Assembly (NCBI RefSeq): GCF_910591885.1
Contig: NC_063272.1
Span: 751,001-815,000, forward strand
Length of the DNA: 64,000 bases
Source of the DNA: Bombus terrestris
Taxonomy: Eukaryota; Arthropoda; Insecta; Hymenoptera; Apidae
Reading direction: 5' to 3'
Position 1 is the stretch's first letter; the number at the start of each line of letters is the position of its first letter. Shown in pieces: positions 52,150 through 64,000 of the stretch. The notes beneath the pieces were generated by a model that was not told where the DNA came from, ran no database searches, and saw nothing but the letters and a program-made list of their open reading frames with translations. The position numbers and the translations under genes are program-made.

Positions 52150-54563
52150 TCCGATGCGAAGCGGTTAGGGATCGTTACAGCTGTGCCGTGGAATAATATG
52201 CCAAGAAAAGACAGATATGTAGGGTGATTTTTTGGCTGTCATCGAATGAAACGGAGAACGGGTACTAGGTGTTATCTGGTGATGCAGTTTGCAACCGGCG
52301 ATATACTAAATATAGGAACGTCAGCCAGAGATAAATCGTAGTAGGTACGAGAGTGAGTTATGAGAGGAAAGGCTATTTTTCCTGTGGGATGATTCCATGC
52401 TTCCCACGAGCATACGATAGTTCGACACGTGTTTTGACCTCTCCAACGTTCCACTTTCGATGTACTTTAGCCACACTAAATCTATTTTTTACCGACATAC
52501 CATCGTGGGTACCCCGTAGTTGCATATGCTCGCTACACTCGGTAGAGATGAAACAACATAAATATTTGTCGAGCTTCTTCCTGCTGTCTAATGTATGATC
52601 GAGACTAATTAAGCGCTTCCTTTTTCTCGGAACGGCTTCCTTGCTTGTTGATATTTCGTAACAGGAATTCTCGGAGCGGCGAGGAAAGTCGTCGAAAATT
52701 CTTTTATTCGTGGGACCGAATTTCCTTTGAAAGAGATCAAGTAACGTTTGCCTCGATAATTCCATGGATTCATCGCGAAATGCGAGATGAAGCGGAACTT
52801 TTAATAGTATTTTCTTCGATCCAGTGAACCTGTGCTTTGGACGCTGCGTACTCCAATTTATTCAGAAAATTCGGTATCGATGAGTGTGAGGGTGTTTCGA
52901 CAGTTTACGAGGTTCTCCATTGTGAACCATTATTCCGTTACATGAAAATAATGGCGATGGTAGAAACTTTTTCGCTGCATAGACTCGAAGCTGTTGATAG
53001 GTATAGACGATAGATAATTTAGGTTGAAAAACTCTGTCGATATTCTGCCTTTCTTCCAGGAATTTTTTCCGTTTTGGTTTTGAGTAGCCTCGTCGATATC
53101 GGACCATCACCCGGTACATGAAAGATGACTAGCTTCTAACGCATTAACGCAAGCGTGGTCGGTCCGTGGAACGCAACTAGAAAGTGCAATGTACCGCGAA
53201 TAGGCTACCACGGACAAATGCTATTATTGAATGACAACGATACGCGCGCGGTTCGAGCCGTGTTACCTTTGCTTTGATAAAACTTGAATTATCGTTTATC
53301 ATTAGCGACGCGCGATCGGTCGTTTTACCTTCTCGGATTTGAAATCGCTCGGTGGCGTTGATTACCATGAAGTGTTTGTCGATAGTCACGAAGTTACCGT
53401 TAGAAACGTTGCGTTGCATTACGTTTTTAACGAAAAGTCATCAACATATGCTTCAATGGCGAAGATTCGAAACGAACTTCGAATTTATCCGTTTGTCGAT
53501 AGATCTCGATAATTTTTCATCTTAGTCAGTCTGGGTACAATGGATAAACCGGTGGTCGGGTAGTCGTGGCCGCAGATGCGTTACGCATCGTAGCTGCGAG
53601 GCGGGCAGCGGTGCGTAGCCACGCCACGTGCTCTTTAAACGCGTCTTACACACGAATGCGCCTGGTCTCGTGTTCGACTTCGCCTCGGCGTGCTAGTTTT
53701 TCGCACTCCTTGCTCGAACACAACGGATCGCTTCCTCTTTTACCGTGAGAGAAGCTTCGAATCGACCTCGGAACCGTTAACCAACGTTCCTGTCTTTTTA
53801 ACGGCTCGCAGCCTATTTTCTAGCAGGATAATTAGAGAGATCTACTCGTTCGGAGAGCCTCTTGCTTCGCGCTTTTTGTCCTTTTTATCCGACGAAGCGA
53901 TTTCCTTTCGATACCACAAATCTAAAATTATCATATCAGAAACTAACAAACGGATGAAGAGGTTTCGTTGAATTCTTTAACGCGATTACCTTCGACGTTT
54001 CATTCGCGAGGAATTTCTTTCTCTCGCGAAGCGTATCGCGTTGTTATATGCTCTTTCTGTTTTCCTCTTTGTCTTTCGTGTAACGAGTTCATATATTATT
54101 CATTATCGCTGGTATGCCTTGTGGTTTCTTTCACGAGCCGTGTATGGCAACGAAAAAGCTTTGCACGAAGGTTGCGCTATCGAAGTCGGTCTTGGACGCA
54201 AGGATTCGAGTTGCACCTGCAACACGAATCGACGAGTCTGCTTGTGCGAAAATCACGACGATTTATCGAGTATGACATTATCCGCATTTCGATACGATAT
54301 CGGTGAGTCGCGCTCGCTTATCTCTCGATTCCAGGAAACCAATACGTTGTCATGCTCCCAATTAAGAAATGACTCTGCTGAGAGAAAGAGATAAACTTGG
54401 TCTAATGTTTTACGAACGTTACTTTTATTGTACTTTGGTGATATTCAAATGCGAAGGGCCGCGCATCGATAAACTGCATCGTATTCTCTGAAATCAGCGA
54501 TCGCTAACCCATACGCGAGTTATCGCGCTTGATGCTTGGCTCACTTTCGCCGCTTGATTGCAG

Positions 54564-54663
54564 GTTGGTTTTATTCGACGCACGACATCTGATCACAGCA
54601 TCCGGAAAGCGCGAACGAGAGACAGGTGAGACAGAAGGGGATAGAGAGGCAAAAAGAGGAAAG
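54564..54663 (+). other. Akap200 5' UTR part of start exon
   Basis: Sequence from the acceptor CAG at 54563 to the start codon. It holds no ATG, so the first AUG on the spliced exon is the one chosen. The start context (AAAGATGG) has A at -3 and G at +4, a strong Kozak fit. Confidence 0.75.
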
Positions 54664-57600
54664 ATGGGTGCGAGACAGAGCAGAAGGTCCGTGGACATAA
54701 CGACGACTCCGAAGAAGGAGGGATTGCCCGCCGAAGGAGGTGTCGGTGATGCCGCTGCACCTGGCGATGGCAAGCTGGAAAGGATCGAAGAGACCGACAC
54801 GAAGCCTACCACCAATGGAATAGCGCCGCACACGGACGTGGCCGAGGATAAAGACAAGGATAAGGACGATGCAACGGAAAAGGATAAAGATAAAGAGAAG
54901 GTGAGATACGTCGGAAACATCGATGCTTTATTTTTTATTTATCGAGTAGAATCGAAAATTGTTATTGGCTGTAGACGCGCGGTGACAGTGGAGGGACAGA
55001 GTGCGTACGTGTATATTTGGAGGAACGTTTCTTTACGACCAACGTACATATTTGTTCTTGATGACACACAGCGCTGGCTTGTAGAACGTTCTTCTACAAC
55101 ACGTTCCTTCGAACTCGTTGAAATCTTTTGACCGTTGAAACGCGTTAATGAATCAGCAACAAACCGTACGGCGCATAATCGCAAATACATTTCATTCGAT
55201 TTTTTTCCTAGAACACAATGTACAGCTTGGTTATTAAATTCAATTGATTCACCGACTATGACGCGATTTCTTATTCGACAAGCGGAAGCACCGCGTTGTG
55301 TCTGTTGTCGTTGATATGGCGTTCTATGTAACGTTGCACGAGCGACACGTATACTATACACGCCCCGTTACGCACGTGCGTTTTACGCGTGTACATCGCT
55401 CGCAGCGTTTTCGTGCTATTCCGAGATCGGCTTAGGAGATACGCCGGGCGTTCGACTCGCTCGAGAACTCATCGTTACAGGCAAAAATTCATAAAGCTCG
55501 CCTTACTCCGAAACGAGCGGATGCTCTAGTAAACAATTTTAAAACGGTCGGATGTTGCACCAACGATCCGTCACGTTCCATTCGGCAGGTCGATGAATCG
55601 GTGTTATTTTTCGCGAACGTCGATCCATCTCCATATCAAGGAAATCTGAAAAGCATAACGCGGAGACTGTCAACGGCAGACATACTGTATCGAAAGTTTG
55701 AACTGTCACTCTCGTCGAATCGCATAAGCGTCTCGCAGTGTATATCGCGAAATGCTCCCAGCTAGACGAAACCTGATATTTCCTCGATTGAGTAACCCCG
55801 GCAGCTGTCATGCACTAGATACGGTAACGCGCGTGAAAGAGGGGCAGAGAGAAAGAGAGAGAAAGACTGCTCTTCTGCCTCTTGCTTTCATTTCCGTTTA
55901 ATAGCAGGTCCTTTCCCATTTCCTTCTCCATCTGACCGACGACACGAGGGATTTAAAAAGACTTATCGGTCGTCTCGAATTTTTCCTGCTTCTTGGCGTC
56001 GCGATTCTATTATCTTCGCCATAGAACTCGACGTCGCGACGTGCTGTCCGCGCGTATTGATCGCTGTACATTTCTAGACCGAGTGGTATAAAGCTCGTCC
56101 GAGAAAGCCGTGCATTTAATTTCCTGGAAAAGTGTGTTTTTACACGCAGAGTACGCCCATTGTGCCACTTAACGAAAGCAGGATAGCGATCTTTCCAGAG
56201 GTGTGTAACGGTTCGCCTAGATAAACGCTAGAAACAGGAGTAAATCGGACCGTTGATTTTATTCGACGCGAGAACGAAAGTGTTCTCTCCTACTGCTAGT
56301 GGAACGTATATACGAGGATCCCGGTTCGAAATCTTTCGATACAGCCTCGGTAAACGTAATGCTCGGTGTCGGTATCGATTTCTCGATCTCGCTTTCACGC
56401 ACAAACTCACGGAAACCGCGCTAATTCGCCATAAGCGTGTTATCGAGGCCGCAACAGGTTCACGATCGAGTGTATTGCGATCGCCATGCCGCGCCGGATG
56501 CACGTAGAGATAGCGGGATGTCGACGCAACGCTCGGCTTACCGAGATTACGTAGTCGTCGCTCCAGATAGATTCGCGGAAACACCGGAGAATTGGTTAAA
56601 TTTTCGCGTAGAAAAAATATCGAAATACCGTTCTGTCGAGGCCGAATGGTGTTGACTCGTTAGCTCCGGAGTACAGAGGTGCACGCGTACCAGTAACGCG
56701 TTCTCGCGACTAACTGTAACCGCGTCTGTCTGCGTAAACCTTCTTACCTGTGCATACCTAACTGTCCTAGACGAATAAATCTTTCGTCCTGTCGTTGGTT
56801 TGCGCGCCTCTACCCGCCTTTTCACTAAACCTATTAAAATACAAGGCGCGCACCCGCTCGTCCAGGCATCTCTCTGCAATCTTGCAAAATCTCTGAGCCA
56901 GGTGCGCGTACGGCAGTGAGACGCTGGTCGAGAGAATTCGCTCGCATCGAGCACCTGCCGTTGATACGTTTGCCTCAACAACGTCTACCACATTCAGCCA
57001 GCGTGCCTGCTGATCTTTTATTTTTCGTCAACGAGGATCTACGACGCGCCGTGCCGGCCGGTGTTTTGCGAATAATTTAAGATATATCTGCGATCTGACT
57101 ACGCGAGTCAATCTGATAAGAAGATCGGACCTTACTTTCGTAACCTTGTCTATGTAATTTAACAACGTGTGCTTATAACAACGCTTACACGCGCAGAAAC
57201 TGACTCTCTTTTCCTTGGGATTAACGGGTTTTAATTAAAAATACAATTTCGGCCTGCCACCGTTCTTTTTTCTATTTTTCGATCAAACTTTTTATCGGTC
57301 GTCGAAAGAGTTCTCGCGGTCGGTCGCGATGCTTGCGAACGTGTGTACGTTGCCGAGTAACCTGAATTCCTTGCGATAGTTTTATTTCATCGGACAGGCC
57401 ACTGTTGGTTGGGAACACGCGATGTTTTAAACGGCGCTTATATATCGTAAACCATCTCAAGAAAAACGCTTTCTGAGTGAATCATCGCGCGCTACGCTTC
57501 CCCTCTCCAGAAGTCCAAAACCAACTCGGTTTATTAATTAATACGAGACGCGACTCATCTGTTTGTCGCCACTAATTAAAACTGCGTGCCGCTTGAATTC

Positions 57601-60600
57601 CATCGGATGTTTTGCGGACAAGCTACTACGTGTCGACAATAAAGGTCGCTGGAAGATTTCGCGTCTGGAAAATCAATTTGCCCCGAGGAACGGGGGACGA
57701 GACCGCGTACGATTTTTTACGCATTCCCTGGGCGAGTTAAAGACGCGACACCTGATCTTTTCGTGAGCCTTGCCAATTCAGGGTGAGACCTAAACCGAAG
57801 GTGAATTTAATCGCGCATTTTCGAACGCGTTTGCATTGTATATATTAGCTGCCGAGAAAACGAAGCGGGGTCCGTCTGCCGCCTTGAGAGAATCGAACCG
57901 ATCACGGAAGGGTTCGCGATTATCTGCACGAAATTCGTAGATCCGGTGTCCTTGTCCAGTCACGTTTCGCCTGTGAATTCCTCTGCCGAGACTCGCGTCG
58001 TCGTAACGTCAATGTTTTGCAATATTTCGAGATCACCGGTTCGTTTCGAGATTCGCTCGAGTCGAAAGCGACCGCGTGATATTTTAGTACCTGGGCTGAT
58101 TCAACCGCGTGGAATTCGTCGTAGAAACTGCACCTGCATCGGACCTCGTTCGTGTCCTCGAACCGATGATTTCTTTGTATGCCAATACCGTTCGATCGAA
58201 AAACGCGAATTTTTGCATCGAGCGCAAGGTCTAGCTCGTCGTGTACCTCTTGAATATCAACTCGTAGATAAATCACTGGCGCGCGTTTCCATGAATATTT
58301 AAATCGCGGTTGCGCGCTAGAAAAAACTATAAAGTCGAGTACGTGCGTTTAATTTCATTGGGAACGAACGCGAGCCAACCAACAGACGCGTTTCTCCTCT
58401 TTGCGACGTATGACCTCGCAATCGTGGGTTAATCGAGAATGTCAGATAAGCGAAATCAAAATTGACGGGGAGATGGAGGGAGGGGGTGGCGAGAGCCAAT
58501 GAACGAACGAACGATCGTTGAAACTTTTCATAATTTATCTTGGCGTGCACGATCGTACGAATGCGAGCGCGTTGTTAATGAAAGATCTCGAAGGATAGGG
58601 ACTCTGTAGATGAGGATCGTTGGCGCATATAAAGTTTTCGAACTTGTATGCGTAATGCCATTGCACGAGGAACGCGTGCCTACGCCATGCACATTGCTGC
58701 CTCTGCCTCTTCGCTTCTGCCACGTAGCCTACAGACTGTCTTCTTTCCTTTCTCCTCGGTATCAGTCACGATAGCGCGATATCCAAGACGCGTGCGTCTT
58801 CTTGTCTGGCTGGCAAGAACAAAAATAACCGGATATTTACATAATACAATCGGGGCAAAAGACATCGCATCTGTATATAGACGATTCTTTCGATTTTCCA
58901 TTCGATCGTCCGAGATCTTGAACGGTATTTCGAAGCTCGCTCGCGTTGTGGTTGAATAACGATTGGATCGCCGGTTCGATTAGCGGTGTTCAATGTAATA
59001 TACTCGATGAGTTAACTCATTCGTAGTATATGAAACACGCGACCAAGCGGAATTGTTCCCGAGGATTTGCATCGATAATAGAGCGAGCTGATGTTTACGC
59101 CATCGAAAGCGGTCAGGATCCGCCGCGGCCTTCAAGGAGCGTGGTAAACAATGCTTCGTTCGTCGTATTTCATTGTGCCAGAAATGCTCAGGAATGTCGG
59201 AAATAATGATTCATAAAATAGAATAATTCAGTATCGCGTACAAAGTATACGTGCTCCGATCGTTATTTACGGGAAACCGAGCGATCAGTGTCGAGTATTG
59301 TTCTTCGATTAAACGCGTACACGAACGTTACGCCTCTTATTTCTCTTTATCGTTGATCTTAACTCGTGGCTATGCTCCGAACTATAGTCAGGATTCCATA
59401 ATCTCTGCAAGAAGTCCGCGTTTCGCTTTACGATTCTTCGGTTGGAGAACCACTGATCGTTCTCTGTAATCTGAGATTTTCGCGGTTTCATCCTGTACGT
59501 CGTCCGACAGCCACAGCTGTCTCATTCTGATAAGTCTCGCAACTGTTGCTGCGAGAACGCGTTCTCGCTTTTTTTTCTTTGCTCCGGTCCTCTCGATCGG
59601 TTCACCGCTACCATTTTCTTGTTGTTCTTCTCACACGCGCAAGCACAAATCGTTTTCTTCGATCGCGGATCGTTCGATAGCTCCCGGCATCGCTTTGGAG
59701 AACACGGTGCAGTAAAATTCGCCCTACGCGATGATGTAATCGGACGGCTGCGGTTCGCGTAAGCGTGGCGAATGACGAAATTCCATGCGCGAGAACAACG
59801 CCTGCCGCTAATTTTTATGGATTTACCGCGAACTCGTATTTTTCCGCGGCATACCTGGTAATTTTTCGTTGACTTGCTCTTTGTTTACTTAGATTTAAAA
59901 TACGCGCGTGCGCTCCTCTTTTCGCATTTGTCTTTGTATATCTCTTTTTTTATTCGACGAAAGAACTTCGATTTATGAATAATAAAAGCAGTTCACGCGG
60001 CACGAAACGACTTGCTCGAGTATCGTATCGCCCGTGAAAGAAAAGTGCGGTCTTCCCTTCGAGATGTTGCTTGCTGTTGAATTTACGACGCTCCGAGTTA
60101 TGTACAATATATTCGAAGTAAAGCGAATCGACGCGATTGGCGACCGAGTCGCCTACGGTCTCTGTAATTCTTTTACAAGAATCTGCAACGCTGGTGCACC
60201 TGCTGTCACGTGCTCCAAATCCTCGCCACACACCGATCGATATCGATGCAGATTTTACTGGTTTTACGAGCACCCGAGCACAAATTTTGTCACGGGGATT
60301 TTGTTAATATGCGATTGGCTGGATGGAGCCGTGTCGGTGACAGGCTACTTGCGTTCACTTTCGAATCCTTGCGAGTTGCTCCTTTGGATTCGACTATTTA
60401 AAGGACCACAACATTTCGTACCATCAGATGAATCGAGTAGTCGATTTTCAACCAGTCTTTCCTTTTCCTCGTTGTTTCAGCAGGAAGAAGTAAAGGCCGA
60501 GGAAACGAAGCAAGAGCCGGCTGGAGAATCTCCCGCGGAAACGGCGGAGGTCACAACACCAACAGAAGGCACTCCAGCTAGTCCCAACGCTGTCACCTCT

Positions 60601-61006
60601 CCAGACAACAAGGAAACCAAAAAGAAGGAAAAGGTGAGGTCGATTGTCTTGGAATATGTAATAATCCGTGATGGTATACGGAAGACGAAGCTCCATTTAT
60701 TACACGGTAAAGTATATACACAAAGGAAAACTAGCTTCGAAGAATCAGATGGATTGACTCGTTGACGATACATCGCGCACGTGTATCGCCCGAACAGATT
60801 CTATTGTGTACACAGCTTAGAAGAATAAGACACGTAGTTGCGCGTAATGAGTTCTTTGATCATTATCGATACCGTTTCCTCGTTCATAGATGAAGAAAAA
60901 GTGGTCCTTCAGGTCGATCAGCTTCAGCAAGAAGGACAAGAACAAGCCTGCCCGTGAAGAAGCGCCCAAGAATGGAGACGTCACCAAGGAGGAGCCTCTT
61001 GCAGAG
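54664..61006 (+). CDS. Akap200: Akap200, MARCKS-like A-kinase anchor protein, first three coding exons
   Basis: Exons 54664-54900 (79 codons), 60481-60633 (51 codons) and 60890-61006 (39 codons), all phase 0 with GT/AG ends. The protein starts MGARQSRRSVDITTTPKK, close to the fly Akap200 start. Gly2 with nearby basic residues is an N-myristoylation site. An acidic, Lys/Asp-repeated linker follows (DKDKDKDD), then a Glu/Pro/Thr-rich stretch. Exon 3 holds the effector-like motif KKKWSFRSISFSKKDKNK (about residues 132-149), in which Ser between Phe and Lys are likely PKC sites. Known role in flies: tethers PKA regulatory subunit and binds F-actin at the membrane. The PKA-binding part is not in view and should lie beyond the right edge. 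Confidence 0.92.
54901..60480 (+). other. Akap200 intron, 5.6 kb
   Basis: No further exon is supported between coding exons 1 and 2. The open frame that runs on from 54901 into the intron is read-through. An alternative cassette exon cannot be excluded. The intron ends at a tandem CAGCAG acceptor. Confidence 0.6.
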
Positions 61007-61124
61007 GTGAGTGAAGAATCTTACCTTATCGGATCTTTGTACGCTTTTCTTGCGTCCCTGTAGAATCGAGGCGACAACGTAAACGCGCCGAATCGCAACC
61101 ACTATCGGAATCGATAATATAACA

Positions 61125-61156
61125 GAGATAACGGAATTATTAATTACGTTATCTCG

Positions 61157-61188
<32 letters not shown>
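61125..61188. repeat. Inverted repeat followed by A28
   Basis: GAGATAACG (61125-61133) pairs exactly with CGTTATCTC (61147-61155). Five bases later a run of 28 A begins (61161-61188). A hairpin followed by poly(A) looks like the end of a retroposed RNA, but no body or target duplication was recognised. Confidence 0.65.
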
Positions 61189-61430
61189 TGCATTCTGAAA
61201 GCGTTATTCAAATCGAAATTTGTCTTTGTGATTGATAGCTATCACCATCGTGACAGCGAGGTTCGAATAAACATAGAGCACGATATTATTGACGACGAGT
61301 GTATGTATAATCTGTTCGGTGGAAACAAAGCAACGGAAATTTAACTGTTGCTTCTAGGAGTATCTGGTCGATTCAGAGTACACGTTGCAAAAGACCTGGA
61401 GGTGAGACAATAAAATTTAGCCTGGCTCTG

Positions 61431-61465
61431 ACCGACCGATCGATCGATCGATTAGTCGACCGATT
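61431..61465. repeat. GATC/GACC short tandem repeat
   Basis: Repeated ATCG units flanked by ACCG units in the Akap200 intron. Confidence 0.6.
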
Positions 61466-62940
61466 CCAGGCGTAGAAAGGAAGTCAGAAACGTCGGTGAA
61501 ACTAGCGTAACGCAGGACACTGCTCGCTCGAGCGTGATTTGTGCTCTTCGATTTCAAGCAATCGGCGTGTAGTGGTATAATCGAGAACGACCACGCGATA
61601 ACCGTCACGGATCGAAAACTCGGCCGGTGTTTAATTGGCCTCGAGACGTCCAATAAATCTCGAACCTTTCGTGATTATCAAAGATTTATTTTACAAAAAA
61701 TGATAAACGAATAGTGGAACGATCGGCGTTAACAAAGTCAATTATAATAGTCAGCCACGTACCGATTTTTCTGCTTGGATATTTATAGCTCGGTTCCCCC
61801 GGTCGACGACTATCGAAAACCTTCTTCCGTTAATTGTACTATCTAAATGCTTCTTCGTCAACTTAAAGCATCGACTTCTATAACGCGGCAAAATCTCTTT
61901 ATCCTTCGTTTTATCGTCGATCAAGATCTACGTTGTAGCACGGATAACATGACGTACACTCGATAAGTAATCGAGCACGATTCTGTTTAAACAACGTCTG
62001 AGATTCCTAGCAGCGATTCTAAAAACGAAACGCGTGCAAAATGTCTGTTCAACAAAATGCTCTTGGTTTCGCCATCGTTCGTTATAAATCCATCGTAAAA
62101 TATCTGTAATAAGATTATCTATCTAAAGTATCTGTAATAAGTAGCGAGATTGACCTATCTCCTTTTTCTCGGTCGTACCTCAGGTCGTCGAGCTGGCCAC
62201 GCGTAGGCGAAACGTAGCCTCGAGATCGTCAGGGCTAATCTCCTCGTTTCTTTACCACCTTCTTCATCTTCTGGCTGTTCTCTGTCTTTCGCGTTGCTGC
62301 TCGCAGACTCTTTTTCTTTTTTTGCAACCTCGCCACACGGTGGTAAGAGTGGGAAGAGTGAGCAGCCGTGACTCATCCCTCTTGTTCGTCGTTGCTCGCG
62401 AGTTTCGTGATAGGCTGCCATGGAAAACCGGCTTCGAAGTCACTGAATTATCCTCTTTGCTTCTCTGTTTCGTTCTGCCTTGTGTCTCGCTGTCCCCTCT
62501 TGTGTCCTTCCAGAACACGTAATCGTCCTCGTCGCCTCCACTGTCGCGGCCCTGATGCGAGAAAATAAGTCGTTCATAGCGTTCTCTGCTGGCTCACGTT
62601 GGTAAAATCGACTTGGCCGGATCGAAGAATGGTCGGCCGATCGTAAACGACAGCAACGTTTCCGATTGGAAATTTTGTATTCGATTAGGAAGTATCGATA
62701 CACGGTACCAGATACCCGACAGATAAACGTTATAAATGCGCTCGTTGACGTACGTTACGTTACTATTTATCAGACCATTTTGTAGACATCTTTCGGAGGA
62801 TGATGGATGTTCTCATATCGACTTTGTTAGACGTTGCCATACACGTGTCTCGGTTCACCAAGAAGAAAGATACACACGGGGAAGAAACGGCTTGGCGATA
62901 TCGTCGTGTTCTCGTCTTCGAGGCTGGAGGCAGCAGCAGC

Positions 62941-62941
62941 G

Positions 62942-62976
<35 letters not shown>

Positions 62977-62979
62977 TTC
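62941..62979. repeat. (TC)n microsatellite
   Basis: A CT dinucleotide run with a short TTT interruption, similar to the one at 49119-49163. Confidence 0.85.
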
Positions 62980-64000
62980 GGTGGATATCGCGAGGCCCGC
63001 GTTCAACCGCGACTTTCACTCCCTTCGAACAGAGAGCCGGCATTCCGAGTCATTAAGGAATTACAAGTGGTGGTGTGTAGCGCAATGTGCCTCGTAATAG
63101 CGAGATGTCATTGCACAGCGCGTTATGACACCACCACGAACAACGACTTACTGCTCTCCGCCTTGTTATCCCGTATTTCATCCGGACCAGTTCCACGTAA
63201 CTTCTTCATGGTATTCTGATCTTCGCGTTTCTATGGATTCCGTTAAAACGTTTGATCGTTGGGACGCTACACGCGTTATCACGACTGGTTTCCTCCGAGA
63301 GTACTTATTCGTTACGTAGAAGACGGGTCGACCGGAGTTAACGGCTGACCTCTTCACCGGTGTATGACCGAGCACGTGCATCGTCGCCGCTCGGATTTGC
63401 GTGTGCGGATTTTTTACAGACGAGCACGACTACACGCGGTATAGTCTGGCGCGGCATACGGTTCCATACCATGGAATGGGAGTGGTGGGCTCGTATTCTC
63501 CGAACAACCGTCCTATGGGACGTCGAATTACACGCGTGCGTCCTCTTTAGTCGCGCTAAATTTTTCTTCGCACATTTTGTGCCTTTATATTTGTGTAATT
63601 AAAAATTCGCGAGCTCGGTTTTCGCAGCTAAAGAAGCTGGTAATTATAACGAGTAGCCTTGTTTCCGCATCGACCCGATTTCCTACGGGAAATGAGACAT
63701 ATCTGTCAGAGAAATCGGTAACGGGGCTGGACGGGACTGGTCGACGATCGTCTATGCTTGTCGTTCATTGTACTCGCTAGTAACGCGGTTCAATGGCCCA
63801 AACTTCCCGGATACGCTTACCTCCACTGTGTATTATTTGTCGCGAAAATAGTTTCGGTTTAATGACTTTGTTTGCATTGCAACGCAGATACTTAAGTATT
63901 GAGGCTCATAGTTAGAAACACGGTCGACTTATCCTCGATAAGTCGCCTGTCAAAGATAAACGGTTGTCGTACGGATGATCAGATTTGCGTCTGTTGGTTC

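Larger units (their letters stand above)
49358..54563. other. Non-coding, presumed Akap200 intron
   Basis: No exon is supported. It contains a polypyrimidine run and the palindromic repeat cluster listed separately. It ends at the acceptor TTGATTGCAG (54563) before the Akap200 start exon. Confidence 0.5.
61007..64000 (+). other. Akap200 downstream intron, to window end
   Basis: No convincing next exon. One weak candidate, 61358-61401, sits between a plausible acceptor (TTGCTTCTAG) and a GTGAGA donor. At 44 nt it would end in phase 2, and its peptide (EYLVDSEYTLQKTW) is not recognised. The region also holds an A28 run and a (TC)n repeat. Confidence 0.5.

Noticed and set aside
24500..54563. 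Hidden transposon or viral coding sequence in the gene-poor half
   Set aside because: No transposase, reverse transcriptase, integrase or gag-like motif was seen in the translated frames. No long terminal repeats were noticed by eye; a repeat search was not possible.
54901..55131. Continuation of the Akap200 first exon frame
   Set aside because: A consensus donor GTGAGA lies exactly at 54901 and the peptide beyond it loses the acidic/lysine character. It is read as intron.
57860..57910. tRNA-like T-loop GGTTCGATTC on - strand
   Set aside because: The flanking bases do not form a T stem, and no anticodon or acceptor stem could be drawn. Other GTTCGA hits fail likewise.
60034..60480. Open frame leading into Akap200 exon 2
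   Set aside because: The part before 60480 is intron with a pyrimidine tract and TTTCAG acceptor. Only the sequence after it has the Glu/Pro-rich Akap200 composition.
61358..61401. 44-nt candidate Akap200 exon
   Set aside because: Splice sites are plausible, but the peptide is unlike the rest of Akap200 and the phase would need an unseen partner. It is mentioned only in the intron entry.

Overview
The window is animal nuclear DNA, and its gene content and style point to an insect, most likely a bee or another hymenopteran. Genes are split by GT-AG introns of mostly 60-90 bp on an AT-rich background. The encoded proteins read as insect forms of LYST/mauve, RSPH9, ANKRD49, a ZDHHC23-type palmitoyltransferase and Akap200. 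The second half is CpG-rich and gene-poor, a contrast familiar from bee genomes. The species cannot be fixed from the sequence alone. There are no prokaryotic features such as operons, CRISPR arrays or ribosome binding sites.

Layout. 1-1330 (+): last three exons of a CCDC191-like coiled-coil protein with Sfi1-type repeats. 1893-3181 (-): a complete three-exon palmitoyltransferase close to ZDHHC23, with EYHC in place of DHHC. It converges with the gene before it. 3182-6430: intergenic sequence plus LYST 5' untranslated sequence. 6431-21314 (+): a complete LYST gene, 34 coding exons and about 3437 residues, with a ConA-like segment, PH-BEACH, BEACH and C-terminal WD repeats. 21780-22583 (-): ANKRD49, three exons, tail-to-tail with LYST. 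22790-23852 (+): RSPH9, four exons, head-to-head with ANKRD49 across 206 bp.

Near 24.3 kb the composition changes sharply to CpG-rich sequence, and no convincing coding exon follows for 30 kb. This stretch is best read as promoters, non-coding first exons and long introns of the next gene. Three candidate first exons have good donor sites: ends at 24499, 47329 and 48166. At 54664-61006 (+) lie the first three coding exons of Akap200, a myristoylated MARCKS-like A-kinase anchor. The gene runs off the right edge.

The genes are not one pathway. LYST acts in lysosome and lysosome-related organelle trafficking. RSPH9 (axonemal radial spoke) and perhaps the CCDC191-like protein relate to cilia, flagella and centrioles. 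ZDHHC23 and Akap200 both concern lipid-mediated membrane attachment. Exon borders were placed by hand from reading frame, splice consensus and remembered family similarity. No alignment was run, and repeats and motifs were found by eye.
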